DNA of 64,000 nt. Origin: Streptomyces sp. NBS 14/10 (GTDB lineage Bacteria; Actinomycetota; Actinomycetes; Streptomycetales; Streptomycetaceae). A model generated the notes under the pieces. That model was not told the DNA's origin and searched no databases. It saw only the letters and a program-made list of their open reading frames with translations. Location: NCBI RefSeq assembly GCF_002224125.1, contig NZ_NCSM01000057.1, forward strand, positions 69,899-133,898, in the 5' to 3' direction. Positions within the stretch are counted from its first letter, which is position 1; each line of letters starts with the position of its first letter. The position numbers and the translations under genes were made by a program. Below, piece after piece: positions 36,053 to 45,699 of the stretch.

Positions 36053-37062
36053 ACGGCCGCGCCCTCTTTCTGCTTGGTGTCCGTGGCTTTGGTGTCCGTG
36101 GTGCTGGCGCGCTCCCCGGTGAGATGCAGAAAGACCTCGTCGAGGGTGGGGCGGCGCAGTGCGATGTCCTCCGCCTCGATCCGGGCCGTCGCCAGGGCCC
36201 GTACGGTCTCGGTGAGCGCGGACATCCGGTCGGCGACCGGCACGCTGATCCGCCGACTGTCGGGGTCGGACTCGACGGCGTCGGCGCGGGCCGCGGCGGC
36301 GATCAGAGAGGCGGCGGCGTCCAGTTGACCGGTGTGGCGCACCACCACCTCGAGCCGGTCCCCGCCGAGCCGGGCCTTGAGCTCATCGGCCGTGCCCTCC
36401 GCGATCACCCGGCCGGTGTCGATCACGGAGATACGGTCCGCCAACTGGTCGGCCTCCTCCAGGTACTGGGTGGTGAGCAGCACGGTGGTGCCGCCACCGA
36501 CCAGCGACCGGACCGCGGCCCACACCTCGGCGCGGCCACGCGGATCGAGCCCGGTGGTCGGCTCGTCCAGGAACAGCACCCGGGGCCGGGTGATCAGACC
36601 GGCCGCCAGGTCGAGCCTGCGCCGCATGCCTCCGCTGTACTGGCCGACCGGTTTACGGCCGGTGCCGGTGAGGCCGAACCGCTCCAGGAGCTCGTCCGCA
36701 CGGCGCGCGGCTCCCCGCGCTCCCAGGTGGTAGAGGCGGCCGAACATCTCCAGGTTCTGCCGCCCGCTCAGGCCCTCGTCGAGAGCCGCGTGCTGGCCGA
36801 GGAGCCCGATGCGGTAGCGAACCTCGTCGGGGTGGCGCCGCACATCGAATCCGGCGACCTCCGCCCGCCCGCCGTCGTGGCGCAGCAGCGTGGACAGGAT
36901 CCGTACGGAGGTGGTCTTGCCCGCGCCATTGGGCCCCAGCAGTGCGTGGACCATGCCGTACGGAACGATCAGGTCGAGCCCGGCGAGCGCCGCCCGGCCC
37001 CGATATGCCTTCCGCAGCCCCTCGACGACGATGGCGGGTTGGTTGCTGACGCTGTCGGCCAA
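36049..37062 (-). CDS. ABC exporter ATPase (DrrA-like)
   Basis: 337 residues from TTG 37062; GAGGAG lies 6 nt upstream and no better ATG exists, although the frame is open to another TTG at 37098 inside the operator. Walker A 'GPNGAGKTT', signature 'YSGGMRRRL', Walker B '[20 protein letters not shown]', H-loop '[12 protein letters not shown]'. The C-terminal ~90 residues match DrrA's extended regulatory tail ('[30 protein letters not shown]...'). It powers the DrrB-like permease. Confidence 0.93.
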   Translation of the reverse strand: MADSVSNQPAIVVEGLRKAYRGRAALAGLDLIVPYGMVHALLGPNGAGKTTSVRILSTLLRHDGGRAEVAGFDVRRHPDEVRYRIGLLGQHAALDEGLSGRQNLEMFGRLYHLGARGAARRADELLERFGLTGTGRKPVGQYSGGMRRRLDLAAGLITRPRVLFLDEPTTGLDPRGRAEVWAAVRSLVGGGTTVLLTTQYLEEADQLADRISVIDTGRVIAEGTADELKARLGGDRLEVVVRHTGQLDAAASLIAAAARADAVESDPDSRRISVPVADRMSALTETVRALATARIEAEDIALRRPTLDEVFLHLTGERASTTDTKATDTKQKEGAAV

Positions 37063-37085
37063 GGTCTTCTCCTCTCCCCTCAGTA

Positions 37086-37113
37086 GCGCAGTAGTCAAAT
37101 TTGACTACTGCGC
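37086..37113. promoter_or_regulatory. 28-bp perfect palindrome, probable PadR operator
   Basis: Centre AAATTT at 37097-37102 with arms GCGCAGTAGTC / GACTACTGCGC; perfect over 28 bp. It lies 24-51 bp upstream of the drrA-like TTG start, directly downstream of the padR gene. PadR regulators typically bind AT-centred palindromes before the exporter genes they control. Confidence 0.8.
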
Positions 37114-37142
37114 GGCGGGAAAGGTACTCCCCGAACGGGGGC

Positions 37143-37158
37143 TAGTCAAACTTGATTA
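37143..37158. promoter_or_regulatory. Second, imperfect copy of the PadR palindrome overlapping padR stop
   Basis: TAGTCAAACTTGATTA repeats the core TAGTCAAA-TTTGACTA with one arm mismatch and overlaps the padR stop (37156-37158). Its centre lies 51 bp (about five helical turns) from that of the first palindrome. Confidence 0.6.
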
Positions 37159-37833
37159 GTGACCATTCTGCTCAGCCTCGGTATCGCCCTCGCCACTCGG
37201 CGGCGCGCATGGCCCCTCGGCGCCGACCGCGCTCTCCACGCTGTCCATCAGCACGTCGACCGAGCGCTTCCCCTCGCCGGCCATCACATACGCCCCGCCC
37301 TCAAGCCGCTCGATCAACCCGCGCGTCCACTGCGCCCCGCCGTCGGCCGAGTGCACCCAGAGCTTCATGATCTCGCCGATATGGCCCCAGGCGTCGGGGG
37401 TGGCCTCCGGGGGCATCCAGTGCGCGGTGACCGCGGCCCGCCACTCCTCCAGGCCCGCGACCCGCTCCTTCAGCAGGGAGATCGCCTCGGCACGCGGAAG
37501 GTCGACGATAAAGCCCACCCCGGCCGTCAGCTCGTCGATCTTCTGGTCATGGCGGACCAATGACTCGCGGAGCAGCCGGAAGTACTCCTCCTCCCCCGCG
37601 TCGGTCAGCTCGTACTCGGTGCGCGGCGGTCCGCCGGCCGTGCTCGGCGCGACGTCATGAGCGACCATCAGGCCTTGTTTGGCCATCTGCTTGAGCGCGT
37701 GGTAGATCGATCCGGGCTTGGCGTTGGACCACTCGTGGGCGCCCCAGAACTCCAGGTCGTTACGGACCTGGTAGCCATGGGCCCGCCCATGCTGGCGCAC
37801 CGCCCCCAGCACCAGCAGCCGGATCGCTGACAT
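37156..37833 (-). CDS. PadR family transcriptional regulator
   Basis: 225 residues. Winged helix 'MSAIRLLVLGAVRQHGRAHGYQVRNDLEFWGAHEWSNAKPGSIYHALKQMAKQGLM' followed by PadR C-terminal helices ('AISLLKERVAGLEEWRAAVTAHW'). It is immediately upstream of, and cotranscribable with, the DrrAB-type exporter; a perfect palindrome between them is the likely operator, so the system is probably substrate-induced derepression. Confidence 0.93.
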   Translation of the reverse strand: MSAIRLLVLGAVRQHGRAHGYQVRNDLEFWGAHEWSNAKPGSIYHALKQMAKQGLMVAHDVAPSTAGGPPRTEYELTDAGEEEYFRLLRESLVRHDQKIDELTAGVGFIVDLPRAEAISLLKERVAGLEEWRAAVTAHWMPPEATPDAWGHIGEIMKLWVHSADGGAQWTRGLIERLEGGAYVMAGEGKRSVDVLMDSVESAVGAEGPCAPPSGEGDTEAEQNGH

Positions 37834-37985
37834 CGCCCGTCTTCTCTCCCTCCCGGACCCTCCGAGGGCCCGCCGCTGTCCAGGCTAGACGGCCCCCTCT
37901 CGACCGTGGTCAGCCCCATCCCGCCGGTAGCCGACCCTCTCCCCCCGCCACAAGCCAGTCCCCACGGCGTTTGGGTAGGCAGGAC

Positions 37986-38017
37986 CTGGAGGCAAGGCCT
38001 GCTGGAGGCAGGGCCTA
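37986..38017. repeat. Tandem 16-bp repeat spanning the response regulator stop
   Basis: CTGGAGGCAAGGCCTG (37986-38001) and CTGGAGGCAGGGCCTA (38002-38017) are adjacent; the second contains the stop of the gene read on the minus strand (complement of 38015-38017). Confidence 0.9.
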
Positions 38018-38674
38018 CGCCCGGAGGAACGTCAGGACCGCGAGGACGCGGCGGTGGGTGTCCTCGCCAGGCGGCAGATCGAGCTTGCCCAGGATGTTGC
38101 CGATGTGCTTGCCCACCGCGGCCTCGGAGACGACCAACTCACGGGCGATGGCCGCATTGGACTTGCCCTCGGCCACCAGGGCCAGCACCTCCCGCTCACG
38201 CGAGGTGAGGCGGTCCAGGGGGTCGCGCCGGCGGCGGAACAGCTGCCGTACGACCTCCGGGTCGACGACCGTGCCGCCGTCGGCCACCCGGCGCAGCGCG
38301 TCCATGAACTCCTCGACCTGCCCGACCCGGTCCTTGAGCAGATAGCCCACCGCCGTGCCGTCGCCGGAGTCCAGCAGCTCGGTCGCATAGGTCCGCTGCA
38401 CATACTGGCTCAGCACCAGGATCGGCAGCCCCGGCCGTTCCTTGCGCAGGGCGACCGCCGCCCGCAGCCCCTCGTCGCTCTGCCCCGGCGGCATCCGTAC
38501 ATCGGTGACCACCAGGTCCGGGGAGTGTTCGGCGACCGCGTCCCGCAGCGCGGGAGCGTTGCCGACGGCCGCGGCGACCTCGTGCCCGAAGCGGGCCAGC
38601 AGCCCCACCAGACCCTCACGCAGCAGCACGCTGTCCTCGGCCAGGACTAGCCGAAGACTTCGATCGGCTCGCAC
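38015..38674 (-). CDS. NarL/FixJ-family response regulator
   Basis: 219 residues. Acidic pair Glu13/Asp14 ('[11 protein letters not shown]'), phospho-acceptor Asp58 ('[12 protein letters not shown]'), Lys114 ('YLLKDRVG'), C-terminal LuxR HTH ('[40 protein letters not shown]'). Its start overlaps the 3' end of the kinase gene by 28 bp, so the two are co-translated. Presumably regulates the adjacent ABC exporter genes. Confidence 0.94.
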   Translation of the reverse strand: MRADRSLRLVLAEDSVLLREGLVGLLARFGHEVAAAVGNAPALRDAVAEHSPDLVVTDVRMPPGQSDEGLRAAVALRKERPGLPILVLSQYVQRTYATELLDSGDGTAVGYLLKDRVGQVEEFMDALRRVADGGTVVDPEVVRQLFRRRRDPLDRLTSREREVLALVAEGKSNAAIARELVVSEAAVGKHIGNILGKLDLPPGEDTHRRVLAVLTFLRA

Positions 38675-39957
38675 GGTATCTCCACGGTCAGAATCGTCGG
38701 CCCGCCGGGCGGGCTGGAAAGCCTCAGTGTCCCATCGAGCGCCGCCACCCGGTCCGAAAGCCCGGTCAGCCCGCTGCCTCCTGCCCGGCCTCCCGAGCCG
38801 CCCGGCAGCAGGACCGCACCACCCACCCCGTCGTCCAGGACGGTTACGAACAGCGAGCCCTCCCGTACCTCGGCCCCGACCTCGGCCAGCCCCGCCGCGC
38901 TGTGCTTGGCGACATTGGCCAGCGCCTCGCAGACCACGAAGTACGCGGCCTTCTCGACCGGTTCGGGCAGCCGCCCCAGCCCTGAGGCGTTCACCAGAAC
39001 GGGGACCGGCGAACGGTCGGCGGCGTCCCCCAGCGCCGCCTCCAGGCCCCGGTCGGCCAACACCTGGGGGTGTATTCCATGAATCAACTCCCTCAGCTCC
39101 GCCAGCACCTTGCCCGCCTCGCCATGCGCCTTGGCGAGCTGGTCGGCCAGCGGCCCCGGCGGGGCGTCCAGCCGCGCCAGGCCCAGCGTCATGGTCAGCG
39201 CCACCAGCCGCTGCTGGGCGCCGTCGTGCAGATCCCGCTCTATGCGCCGGCGCTCCGCCTCAAAGGCATGCACCAGCCGGGCACGCGACCGGGCCACCTC
39301 CCCGAGCTCCTCGCGCAGCTCTCCCTCGGGGCCCACGAGGAGCACATGGGCGAACGCGGCGCGCAGCGCGGCGAAGACACCCAGGCAGTAGAGGCCAACC
39401 GGCAACAGCAGCACCCCCGCCAGGAACCACGCGGACGCCTCGGGATAGGAGGTGACCGACCAGTACTTGAGGGCCTGGGCCTGGCCGCCGCCGTCCAGAG
39501 CCAGCAGTATCGGAGTGGCCATCATCGCCAAGGACGCCCCCAGCGCTCCCAGCAGGGCCAACGCGTCCGCCACCCACAGGCCGAAGGCGAACAGCACCGT
39601 GTACGCCAGCTCGTACCAGGTCGTCCGCTCCTGATACCGCACGCGCGCCCAGGCGAGGAGCCCCGGCTCGTCCGGTGTGCGGTGCGGGTTGCGGACCGGG
39701 CTGTTGTCCACCAGCCGCAGCCGGCGGCGCTCGATCGCGCCGACCGGCACCCCGGCCAGCCCCAGCGCGACCAGCACCGGCAGCCCGATCACGAGGATCG
39801 TCAACGCCCCGCCGACCAGGGCGACGGCGACGATGCCGAGCAGCGCGAGCGCCCCGACGGGCGCGCTGCTCATCAGATACAGCACCGCGCGCCAGGGCCA
39901 GGCGGATCGCAGATAGCCGGGCTGATACAGCGCCTGCCGGACATTTCGTGTGGACAT
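38647..39957 (-). CDS. Sensor histidine kinase with N-terminal membrane domain
   Basis: 436 residues from ATG 39957 ('[33 protein letters not shown]'). Hydrophobic blocks ~25-75 and ~118-210 form the sensor domain of the DUF2154/'sensor domain-containing' DesK-like kinases. HisKA_3 box '[28 protein letters not shown]' with His244; HATPase N box '[13 protein letters not shown]' and G boxes 'VLDDGVGG', '[16 protein letters not shown]'. Divergent from the ABC exporter genes with 132 bp between, a frequent arrangement for antibiotic-peptide sensing. Confidence 0.93.
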   Translation of the reverse strand: MSTRNVRQALYQPGYLRSAWPWRAVLYLMSSAPVGALALLGIVAVALVGGALTILVIGLPVLVALGLAGVPVGAIERRRLRLVDNSPVRNPHRTPDEPGLLAWARVRYQERTTWYELAYTVLFAFGLWVADALALLGALGASLAMMATPILLALDGGGQAQALKYWSVTSYPEASAWFLAGVLLLPVGLYCLGVFAALRAAFAHVLLVGPEGELREELGEVARSRARLVHAFEAERRRIERDLHDGAQQRLVALTMTLGLARLDAPPGPLADQLAKAHGEAGKVLAELRELIHGIHPQVLADRGLEAALGDAADRSPVPVLVNASGLGRLPEPVEKAAYFVVCEALANVAKHSAAGLAEVGAEVREGSLFVTVLDDGVGGAVLLPGGSGGRAGGSGLTGLSDRVAALDGTLRLSSPPGGPTILTVEIPCEPIEVFG

Positions 39958-40089
39958 GCAAGAACGGTACGGTCCGGCACCCCTCGCCACAGTCGGTCCA
40001 GTAGGCGTCTTGGGGGTATGGCTGGCCATACCCCGGAACTATGCCCAGTGGTCGTGAACGGGCGGGCCGGGGCCGGTTGTCTGGAAGGC

Positions 40090-40848
40090 ATGACACGAAC
40101 TGATCTGGACACCGCGGCGGTCCGGCTCTCGCGGGTGAGCCGGCGCTATGACTCAGGCTCCGGAGCGGGCGGGGTGACGGCGCTCGACGACGTCAGCCTC
40201 TCCTTTCCCGCGGGGAGCTTCACCGCGGTCATGGGCCCCTCCGGCTCCGGCAAGTCCACGCTTCTGCAGTGCGCGGCGGGCCTGGACCGGCCCGACTCCG
40301 GCTCGGTGTCGGTCGGCGGCACCCCGCTGGAGGGGCTGAGCCAGACCCGGCTGACGCGGCTGCGCCGGGAGCGGATCGGCTTCGTCTTCCAGTCCTTCAA
40401 TCTGCTGCCCTCGCTGACCGCCGCGCAGAACGTGGCCCTGCCGCTGCGGCTGGCCGGCCGCGCCCCCGCGCGCGCGGAGATACAGGAGGCGCTGGCCCGG
40501 GTGGGGCTGGCGGACCGGGCCGGACACCGGCCCAGTCAGCTGTCGGGCGGCCAGCAGCAGCGGGTGGCGCTCGCCCGTGCCCTGATCACCCGGCCCCAGG
40601 TGCTGTTCGGCGATGAGCCGACCGGCGCCCTGGACTCCGCCACCAGCCGCGATGTCCTGCGGCTGCTCCGGGAGCTGGTCGACGCCGAGCGGCAGACCGT
40701 CGTCATGGTCACCCATGACCCGGTGGCCGCCTCGTATGCCGACCGGGTGGTCTTCCTCGTCGACGGGCGGGTGAGCGGAGAGCTCCAGCAGCCGACCGCC
40801 GAGCAGGTGTCCGCCCGGATGACGCGGCTGGAGACGGTCCCGTGCTGA
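40090..40848 (+). CDS. MacB/LolD-type ABC transporter ATPase
   Basis: 252 residues from ATG 40090, after GGAAGG. Walker A 'GPSGSGKST', Q-loop 'FVFQSFNLLPSLTAAQNV', signature 'LSGGQQQR', Walker B 'VLFGDEPTGALDS', H-loop 'VTHDPVAASYADRVVFLVDGR'. The FQSFNLLPSLTAxQNV run marks the FtsE/MacB/LolD class that works with FtsX-like permeases. Its stop overlaps the permease start by 7 bp. Confidence 0.95.
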   Translation: MTRTDLDTAAVRLSRVSRRYDSGSGAGGVTALDDVSLSFPAGSFTAVMGPSGSGKSTLLQCAAGLDRPDSGSVSVGGTPLEGLSQTRLTRLRRERIGFVFQSFNLLPSLTAAQNVALPLRLAGRAPARAEIQEALARVGLADRAGHRPSQLSGGQQQRVALARALITRPQVLFGDEPTGALDSATSRDVLRLLRELVDAERQTVVMVTHDPVAASYADRVVFLVDGRVSGELQQPTAEQVSARMTRLETVPC

Positions 40849-43313
40849 GGATGACGCTCGGCGGTCTGCGGACCCGATGGATCACACTCGTCGGCACATT
40901 TGTCGCGCTGGGCCTCGGGGTCGCGCTGATCGCCACCATGTGCCTGGCTCTGGCTTCCACGCTGGACGCCCCCCGGCAGGGCCCGGAGCGGTTCGCCGCC
41001 GCGCCCGTGGTGGTGCGCGGCGCCGACACCCTCACCGTTCCCGTACGACGCGGCCCGGACACCGAGAAGGTGTCGGCGCCGCTGGCCCACCCCCGCCCGG
41101 TGCCGCCCGAGCTGGTGGCCCGGCTCGGGCGGCTGGGCCCCGTGACACCGGACCGCACCTTCCCCGTGCGCTCGGCCGCGCTCCCCCAGGGCACCGTCGG
41201 CCACCCCTGGTCCGCCGCGGCCTTCACCCCGTACCGGCTGACCGCCGGGCGGGCGCCGCACAAGGCCGCGGAAGTGGTCGTCGCGGGGAGCGAGGTGAAG
41301 GCCGGCGACCGGATCCGCGTCGGGACCGCTTCGGGGGACCAGACCCGCGTCGTGGTGGGCACGGTCCCCAGGTCGGCCTTCGAGAGCGCGGTGTTCTTCA
41401 CCGACGACGAGGCCGCCCGCCTCTCGCCCCGGATCGACGCGCTGGTGGTACGCGCCCCCGCCGCCGAAGTACGCGAGGCGGTGGCGGGGACGGCCGGGGT
41501 GCGGGTCCTCACCGGCGCGGACCGGCGGCGGGCCGACCCCGATCCGGACCGCGACAGCCGGGCCCTGCTCACGGTCAACGCGCTGCTCGGCACTGCGGCC
41601 GGGGTGACCGGCTTCGTCTCCGTCTTCGTGGTCGCCTCCACCTTCGCCTTCGCGGTGGCCCAGCGGCGCCGGGAGTTCGGCCTGCTGCGCATGGCGGGGG
41701 CCACCCCCGGCCAGCTCAGGCGGGTGGTCCTCGCGGAGGCAGCGGTGGTGGGGGTGCTCGCCTCGGCCGCGGGCTGCGCGCTGGGGACCTGGGGCGCGCC
41801 ATGGCTCGCGCGCCGGCTGGTGGAGGGCGGGGTGGCGCCCGAATGGTTCACCGTCGGCGATCACTTCTGGCCGCTTCCCGTGGCCTTCTCGACCGGCCTG
41901 CTGGTGGCGCTCGCGGGGGTGTGGGCCGCGGCGCGGCGTGCCGGGCGGGTCGAGCCGGCCGAGGCGCTGCGCGAGGCCGCCGTGGACAGCCGGACCATGC
42001 CGCTCACCCGACGGCTGCTGGGCGCCGGGCTACTGATGGCCGGGGTGGCGACGCTGGGGTGGACGCTGGCCGACGACCCGGGAGCGCTGCTCAAGCGGAA
42101 GACCTACACCACCGAGCCCATGGTGCTGATCACCGCGGTCGGCCTGCTGGCGCCCCTGCTGGTACGGCCGGTGGTGCGGGCGCTGGGCCGGCTGCCGGCC
42201 CGGCTGCCCGGTGCGACGGGGATCCTGGCCCGGGAAAGCGCCTCGGCCGGGGTGCGACGGACCGCGTCCGTCGCCGCGCCGGTGCTGATCACGGTCGCGC
42301 TCACCGGATCCCTGCTGGGCGCGGCCGCGACGGTGAGCCAGGCGAAGGCGGCCGAGCTGCGCGCCCAGACCCGCGCCGACTTCGTGGTCAGCGCGGGGGC
42401 GGGCTCCGAGGGGCTGAGCGCGGGCGCGGTGCGGCGGGTGTCCGATGTCCCTGGGGCGCTGGTGTCCGCGTCCGCGACCACCGCCGTGTTCTTCCGTGAC
42501 GGAGAGTCGGCACTGGTCAAGTCGGCGGCGCAGGCGGTGGATCCGGCGCGGCTCGCGGCCGTCGGGCGGCTGCCCGTGGTCTCCGGCTCGGTCCGTGACC
42601 TGGACGACCGGGGCATCGTGGTGAACGAGGAATGGGAGCGGCCCACGGTCGGCCGCCGGGTCACCGTCTGGCTGGGCGACGGCCGGAAGGCGACGCTGCG
42701 GATCGTCGCCGTCCTGCGGACCGGCACCGGCGACAACGGCGCGTATGTCACCTGGCGGAACGCGCGCGGCGCCGCGGTGGACCGGATCGAGGTGCGGCTG
42801 CGGCCCGGGGCCGACGCGGCCGCCGTCGCCGAGGGGTTGCGGGCGGCGGTGCGGTCGGAGGGCGGGCGGGTGCTCACCCGGGACGCCTGGGTGGCGGCCG
42901 TCCATCCCCGGACGAGTCCACAGACCCGGCTGGGCCTGCTGGTGGTGGTCGGCATCGCCCTGGTCTACGCGGGCATTGCGCTCGCCGGGACGCTGGTCAT
43001 GGCCACCTCCGACCGAATACCCGAGCTGAGGGCTCTGCGGCTGGCCGGGGCCACCACCTTCCAGGTGCTGCGGGCCGTGGCGGCGGAGGGGCTGCTGACC
43101 GTGGCCGTGGGCGCGCTGCTCGGGGCGGCGGTGGCCGGGGTCCAACTGCTCGGTCTGTGGGGTGCGCTGGGGCGACTGTCGGTCCCGGCCTCGCTCGCGG
43201 TGCCCTGGGGCGAGGTGGGCGCGGCGGTGGCCGCCTGCGCGCTGCTGGCGGTGGTCTCCTCCGTCCTGCCCGCCTGGTGCGCGCTGCGGCCCCGGCTCAC
43301 CCCGCGGCGGTGA
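40842..43313 (+). CDS. FtsX-domain ABC transporter permease
   Basis: 823 residues, about ten membrane segments in a duplicated FtsX architecture: TM1 at ~13-35, periplasmic domain, TM2-4 around 245-375 ('LLTVNALLGTAAGVTGFVSVFVVASTFAFAVAQRRREFGLLRMAGATPGQLRRVV'), then a second copy from ~440 with 'ATSDRIPELRALRLAGATTFQVLRAVAAEGLL'. Such systems extrude hydrophobic molecules or transduce mechanical force, and in Gram-positives often confer resistance to cell-envelope antibiotics. The adjacent two-component system supports inducible control. Confidence 0.93.
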   Translation: MLRMTLGGLRTRWITLVGTFVALGLGVALIATMCLALASTLDAPRQGPERFAAAPVVVRGADTLTVPVRRGPDTEKVSAPLAHPRPVPPELVARLGRLGPVTPDRTFPVRSAALPQGTVGHPWSAAAFTPYRLTAGRAPHKAAEVVVAGSEVKAGDRIRVGTASGDQTRVVVGTVPRSAFESAVFFTDDEAARLSPRIDALVVRAPAAEVREAVAGTAGVRVLTGADRRRADPDPDRDSRALLTVNALLGTAAGVTGFVSVFVVASTFAFAVAQRRREFGLLRMAGATPGQLRRVVLAEAAVVGVLASAAGCALGTWGAPWLARRLVEGGVAPEWFTVGDHFWPLPVAFSTGLLVALAGVWAAARRAGRVEPAEALREAAVDSRTMPLTRRLLGAGLLMAGVATLGWTLADDPGALLKRKTYTTEPMVLITAVGLLAPLLVRPVVRALGRLPARLPGATGILARESASAGVRRTASVAAPVLITVALTGSLLGAAATVSQAKAAELRAQTRADFVVSAGAGSEGLSAGAVRRVSDVPGALVSASATTAVFFRDGESALVKSAAQAVDPARLAAVGRLPVVSGSVRDLDDRGIVVNEEWERPTVGRRVTVWLGDGRKATLRIVAVLRTGTGDNGAYVTWRNARGAAVDRIEVRLRPGADAAAVAEGLRAAVRSEGGRVLTRDAWVAAVHPRTSPQTRLGLLVVVGIALVYAGIALAGTLVMATSDRIPELRALRLAGATTFQVLRAVAAEGLLTVAVGALLGAAVAGVQLLGLWGALGRLSVPASLAVPWGEVGAAVAACALLAVVSSVLPAWCALRPRLTPRR

Positions 43314-43376
43314 GCCGGTCGCCCTCCCGGGCAGTTGCCTCCGACCGGAGCGACTACCCCCGATCGGCTGCCCCGG

Positions 43377-43482
43377 CCTGCTACACCCCGACCTGCTACG
43401 GCCCCCGCCTGCTACACCCCGAACTGCTACACCCCCGTCGGCTACACCCCGGCCTGCTACACCCCCGGCGGCTACTGCTCCG
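43377..43482. repeat. Seven ~15-bp tandem units spanning the DinB gene stop
   Basis: Units starting at 43377, 43392, 43408, 43423, 43438, 43453 and 43468, consensus CCTGCTACACCCCGA. On the minus strand each has TAG; the first unit after the coding end (43468-43482) includes the real stop (complement of 43472-43474). At 15-bp spacing many of these TAGs are in frame with the gene. Confidence 0.96.
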
Positions 43483-44017
43483 CCGCGACCTCGTCGATGA
43501 GCTCGAAGGCGGTCTTGCCGTCGATGGTCTCGCGGACGATGTCGGCGTGGCCGGCGTGGCGGGCGAACTCCTGGATCAAGGTGAGCAGCAGGAAGCGCAT
43601 GGAGCGCTTACTGCCCTCGGGGAACCACGGCGCCGGGGGCAACGGGAAGGTTACGTTCAGGTCGGGCAGCGAGCGGATGAACTTCTCGGTCTCGGCCGCC
43701 ACCTCGTCCCAGAAGGCCAGCACCTCCTTGACCGTCGCCCGCCCCTCCTCGGGCTCGAAGCCCATGTTCCAGTTGGAGTGGTCGCGCGGGATGGCGTGCG
43801 GCACCTGCTTGGCGTCCTCGACCCAGCTCTGCTCGACCTCGGCGACATGCTTGAGCACGGCGAACAGCGACAGCTCGCTCGCCGACGGCTTGAGAAGCGC
43901 CTGCTCGTCGGTGAGGCCGTGCAGCGTCCGGCGGACGGCGCCGCGCTGGGCGTCGAGGAAGCCCAGAAGGGCTCCGGCCTCGTCGCCGTGGGCTTCCTGG
44001 TTCACCAGAGTGGGCAT
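43472..44017 (-). CDS. DinB-family protein (mycothiol transferase-like, DUF664)
   Basis: 181 residues from 'MPTLVNQEAHGDEAGALLGFLDAQRGAVRRTLHGL'; GGAAGG lies ~8 nt upstream of this ATG. Four-helix DinB fold with three His candidate metal ligands: 'VLKHVAEVEQSWVED', and the 'FARHAGHADIVRETIDG' motif near the end (H-x-G-H-x-D), diagnostic of the DUF664/MST group that uses mycothiol or bacillithiol for thiol transfer. Cytoplasmic; substrate unknown. Confidence 0.9.
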   Translation of the reverse strand: MPTLVNQEAHGDEAGALLGFLDAQRGAVRRTLHGLTDEQALLKPSASELSLFAVLKHVAEVEQSWVEDAKQVPHAIPRDHSNWNMGFEPEEGRATVKEVLAFWDEVAAETEKFIRSLPDLNVTFPLPPAPWFPEGSKRSMRFLLLTLIQEFARHAGHADIVRETIDGKTAFELIDEVAAEQ

Positions 44018-44130
44018 GGGTCCGCCTTCCATCGGTCCATCGGGAGTTCCGTCTCCCGATGTCTCCGACACTACGGACCCTTGCGGTCAGCCTTTGTCCT
44101 CAACGACACGTCAACCAACCACACCGCAGC

Positions 44131-45588
44131 TCAGAACGGGAACTGACTGCGGCCGTACTGAATGGAGATCCACTTGGTGGTGGTGAAGTCCTCGACGAAG
44201 GAGTCGCCGTTGAGCCGTCCGAGCCCGGAGTTCCCCTCTCCGCCGAAGGGCACGATCGGCTCGTCGTGGACCGTGCTGTCGTTGACGTGGATCATGCCGG
44301 TGCGCACGCGCTTGGCGAAGCTCACCCCGCGCTCGATATCGCCGGTGTGCACGGCGCCGCTCAGCCCGTACTCCGTGGCGTTGGCGAGCCGGATGGCGTC
44401 CTCGTCCCCGTCGAAGGGGATCAGCAGGACCACCGGGCCGAAGATCTCCTGGCTGAGGATCGCGGCGTCCTCCGCGACCCCGGTGAGCACACTGGGGGCG
44501 ACGAGGGTGCCCTCGGTCCGGCCGCGCACCAGCGCGGTGGCGCCCTCGGCGACGGCCTGGTCGACGAGGGAGCTGATGGCCTCGGCCTGGCCCTCGTTGA
44601 TCAGCGGGCCGATATGTGTCGTCAGGTCACTCGGGTCGCCGACCCTCAGCGACTCGACCTTGGCCACGAACTTCTCGGTGAACTCGCGCTCGATCCGGCG
44701 GTCCACGAGCACCCGGTTCGCGGCCATACAGACCTGGCCCTGGTGGACGAAGCGGCTGAAGACGGCGGCGTTCACCGCGTAGTCCACATCGGCGTCGTCG
44801 AGGACGACCAGGGCGCTGTTGCCGCCCAGTTCCAGGATGGAGCGCTTGAAGTGGGAGGCCGCGACGGTGGCGACATGGCGGCCGACCTTGTCCGAGCCGG
44901 TGAAGGAGATGACCTTCGGCACCGGGTGCTCGATCAGGGCGTCACCGATCTCGGCGATGTCGGTGACCACCACATTGAGCAGCCCGGCGGGCAGCCCGGC
45001 GTCCTCGAAGACCTTGGCGACCAGCCCGCCACCGCAGATCGGAGTGTTCTGATGCGGTTTGAGCACGACGGAGTTGCCCAGCGCGAGCGCCGGGGCGACC
45101 GACTTGATCGACAGCAGAAAGGGGAAGTTGAACGGGCTGATGACCCCGACCACACCGACCGGCAGCCGGTAGAGGCGGTTCTCCTTGCCGTCGACCGGCG
45201 AGGGCAGGATGCGCCCCTCGGGCCGCAGCGCCAGCTGGATCGACTCGCGAAGGAACTCCTTGGCGAGGTGCAGCTCGAACCCCGCCTTCACATGCGTGCC
45301 ACCGCACTCCGCGATGATCGCCTCCGTGAGCTCCTTCTCACGGTCCTCGATGATCCGCAGGGCCCGCTCGAAGACCAGGCGCCGGGTGTACGGATTGGTA
45401 CCGCCCCACTCCGGCTGCGCCCGCTCGGCGGCGCGGTAGGCCAGGTCGATCTCCTGGACGGTGGCCACGGTGATGGAGGCGAGCTTCTCCCCGTTATAGG
45501 GGTTGAAATCGACGATGTCCCAGGAACCGCTGCCGGTCCGCCACTCACCATCGATGTACTGAAAGGCCAGCTCGGAGAAGTAGGACAT
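44131..45588 (-). CDS. Aldehyde dehydrogenase (benzaldehyde/vanillin dehydrogenase-like)
   Basis: 485 residues. NAD(P)-binding 'GVISPFNFPFLLSIKSVAPALALGNSVVLKPHQNTP', 'SFTGSDKVGRHVA', catalytic Glu in 'ILELGGNSALVVLDDADVD', catalytic Cys in 'HQGQVCMAANRVLVD', and 'EIFGPVVLLIPFDGDEDAIRLANATEYGLSGAVHT'. Aromatic-aldehyde dehydrogenases share this pattern; exact substrate unknown. A direct repeat lies in the promoter region upstream (45645-45680). Confidence 0.94.
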   Translation of the reverse strand: MSYFSELAFQYIDGEWRTGSGSWDIVDFNPYNGEKLASITVATVQEIDLAYRAAERAQPEWGGTNPYTRRLVFERALRIIEDREKELTEAIIAECGGTHVKAGFELHLAKEFLRESIQLALRPEGRILPSPVDGKENRLYRLPVGVVGVISPFNFPFLLSIKSVAPALALGNSVVLKPHQNTPICGGGLVAKVFEDAGLPAGLLNVVVTDIAEIGDALIEHPVPKVISFTGSDKVGRHVATVAASHFKRSILELGGNSALVVLDDADVDYAVNAAVFSRFVHQGQVCMAANRVLVDRRIEREFTEKFVAKVESLRVGDPSDLTTHIGPLINEGQAEAISSLVDQAVAEGATALVRGRTEGTLVAPSVLTGVAEDAAILSQEIFGPVVLLIPFDGDEDAIRLANATEYGLSGAVHTGDIERGVSFAKRVRTGMIHVNDSTVHDEPIVPFGGEGNSGLGRLNGDSFVEDFTTTKWISIQYGRSQFPF

Positions 45589-45644
45589 GCCATCCCTATC
45601 TGGAGGACGGGGCGCCGTTCAACGACACCGCGTACGCGTGGGGG

Positions 45645-45680
45645 ATTGCTGACAGAACATGTATTGCTGACAGAACGTCA
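45645..45680. repeat. 18-bp direct repeat upstream of the aldehyde dehydrogenase gene
   Basis: ATTGCTGACAGAAC recurs at 45645-45658 and 45663-45676, i.e. two adjacent 18-bp units, 57-92 bp upstream of the gene start. TTGCTGACAG-N-TGTATTG could also supply promoter elements. A candidate regulator site. Confidence 0.6.
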
Positions 45681-45699
45681 TCTTACTGGCGTGTCAAGG

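Noticed and set aside
43377..43482. CRISPR-like array
   Set aside because: Units of 15 bp are adjacent with no spacers; it is a tandem repeat crossing a stop codon.
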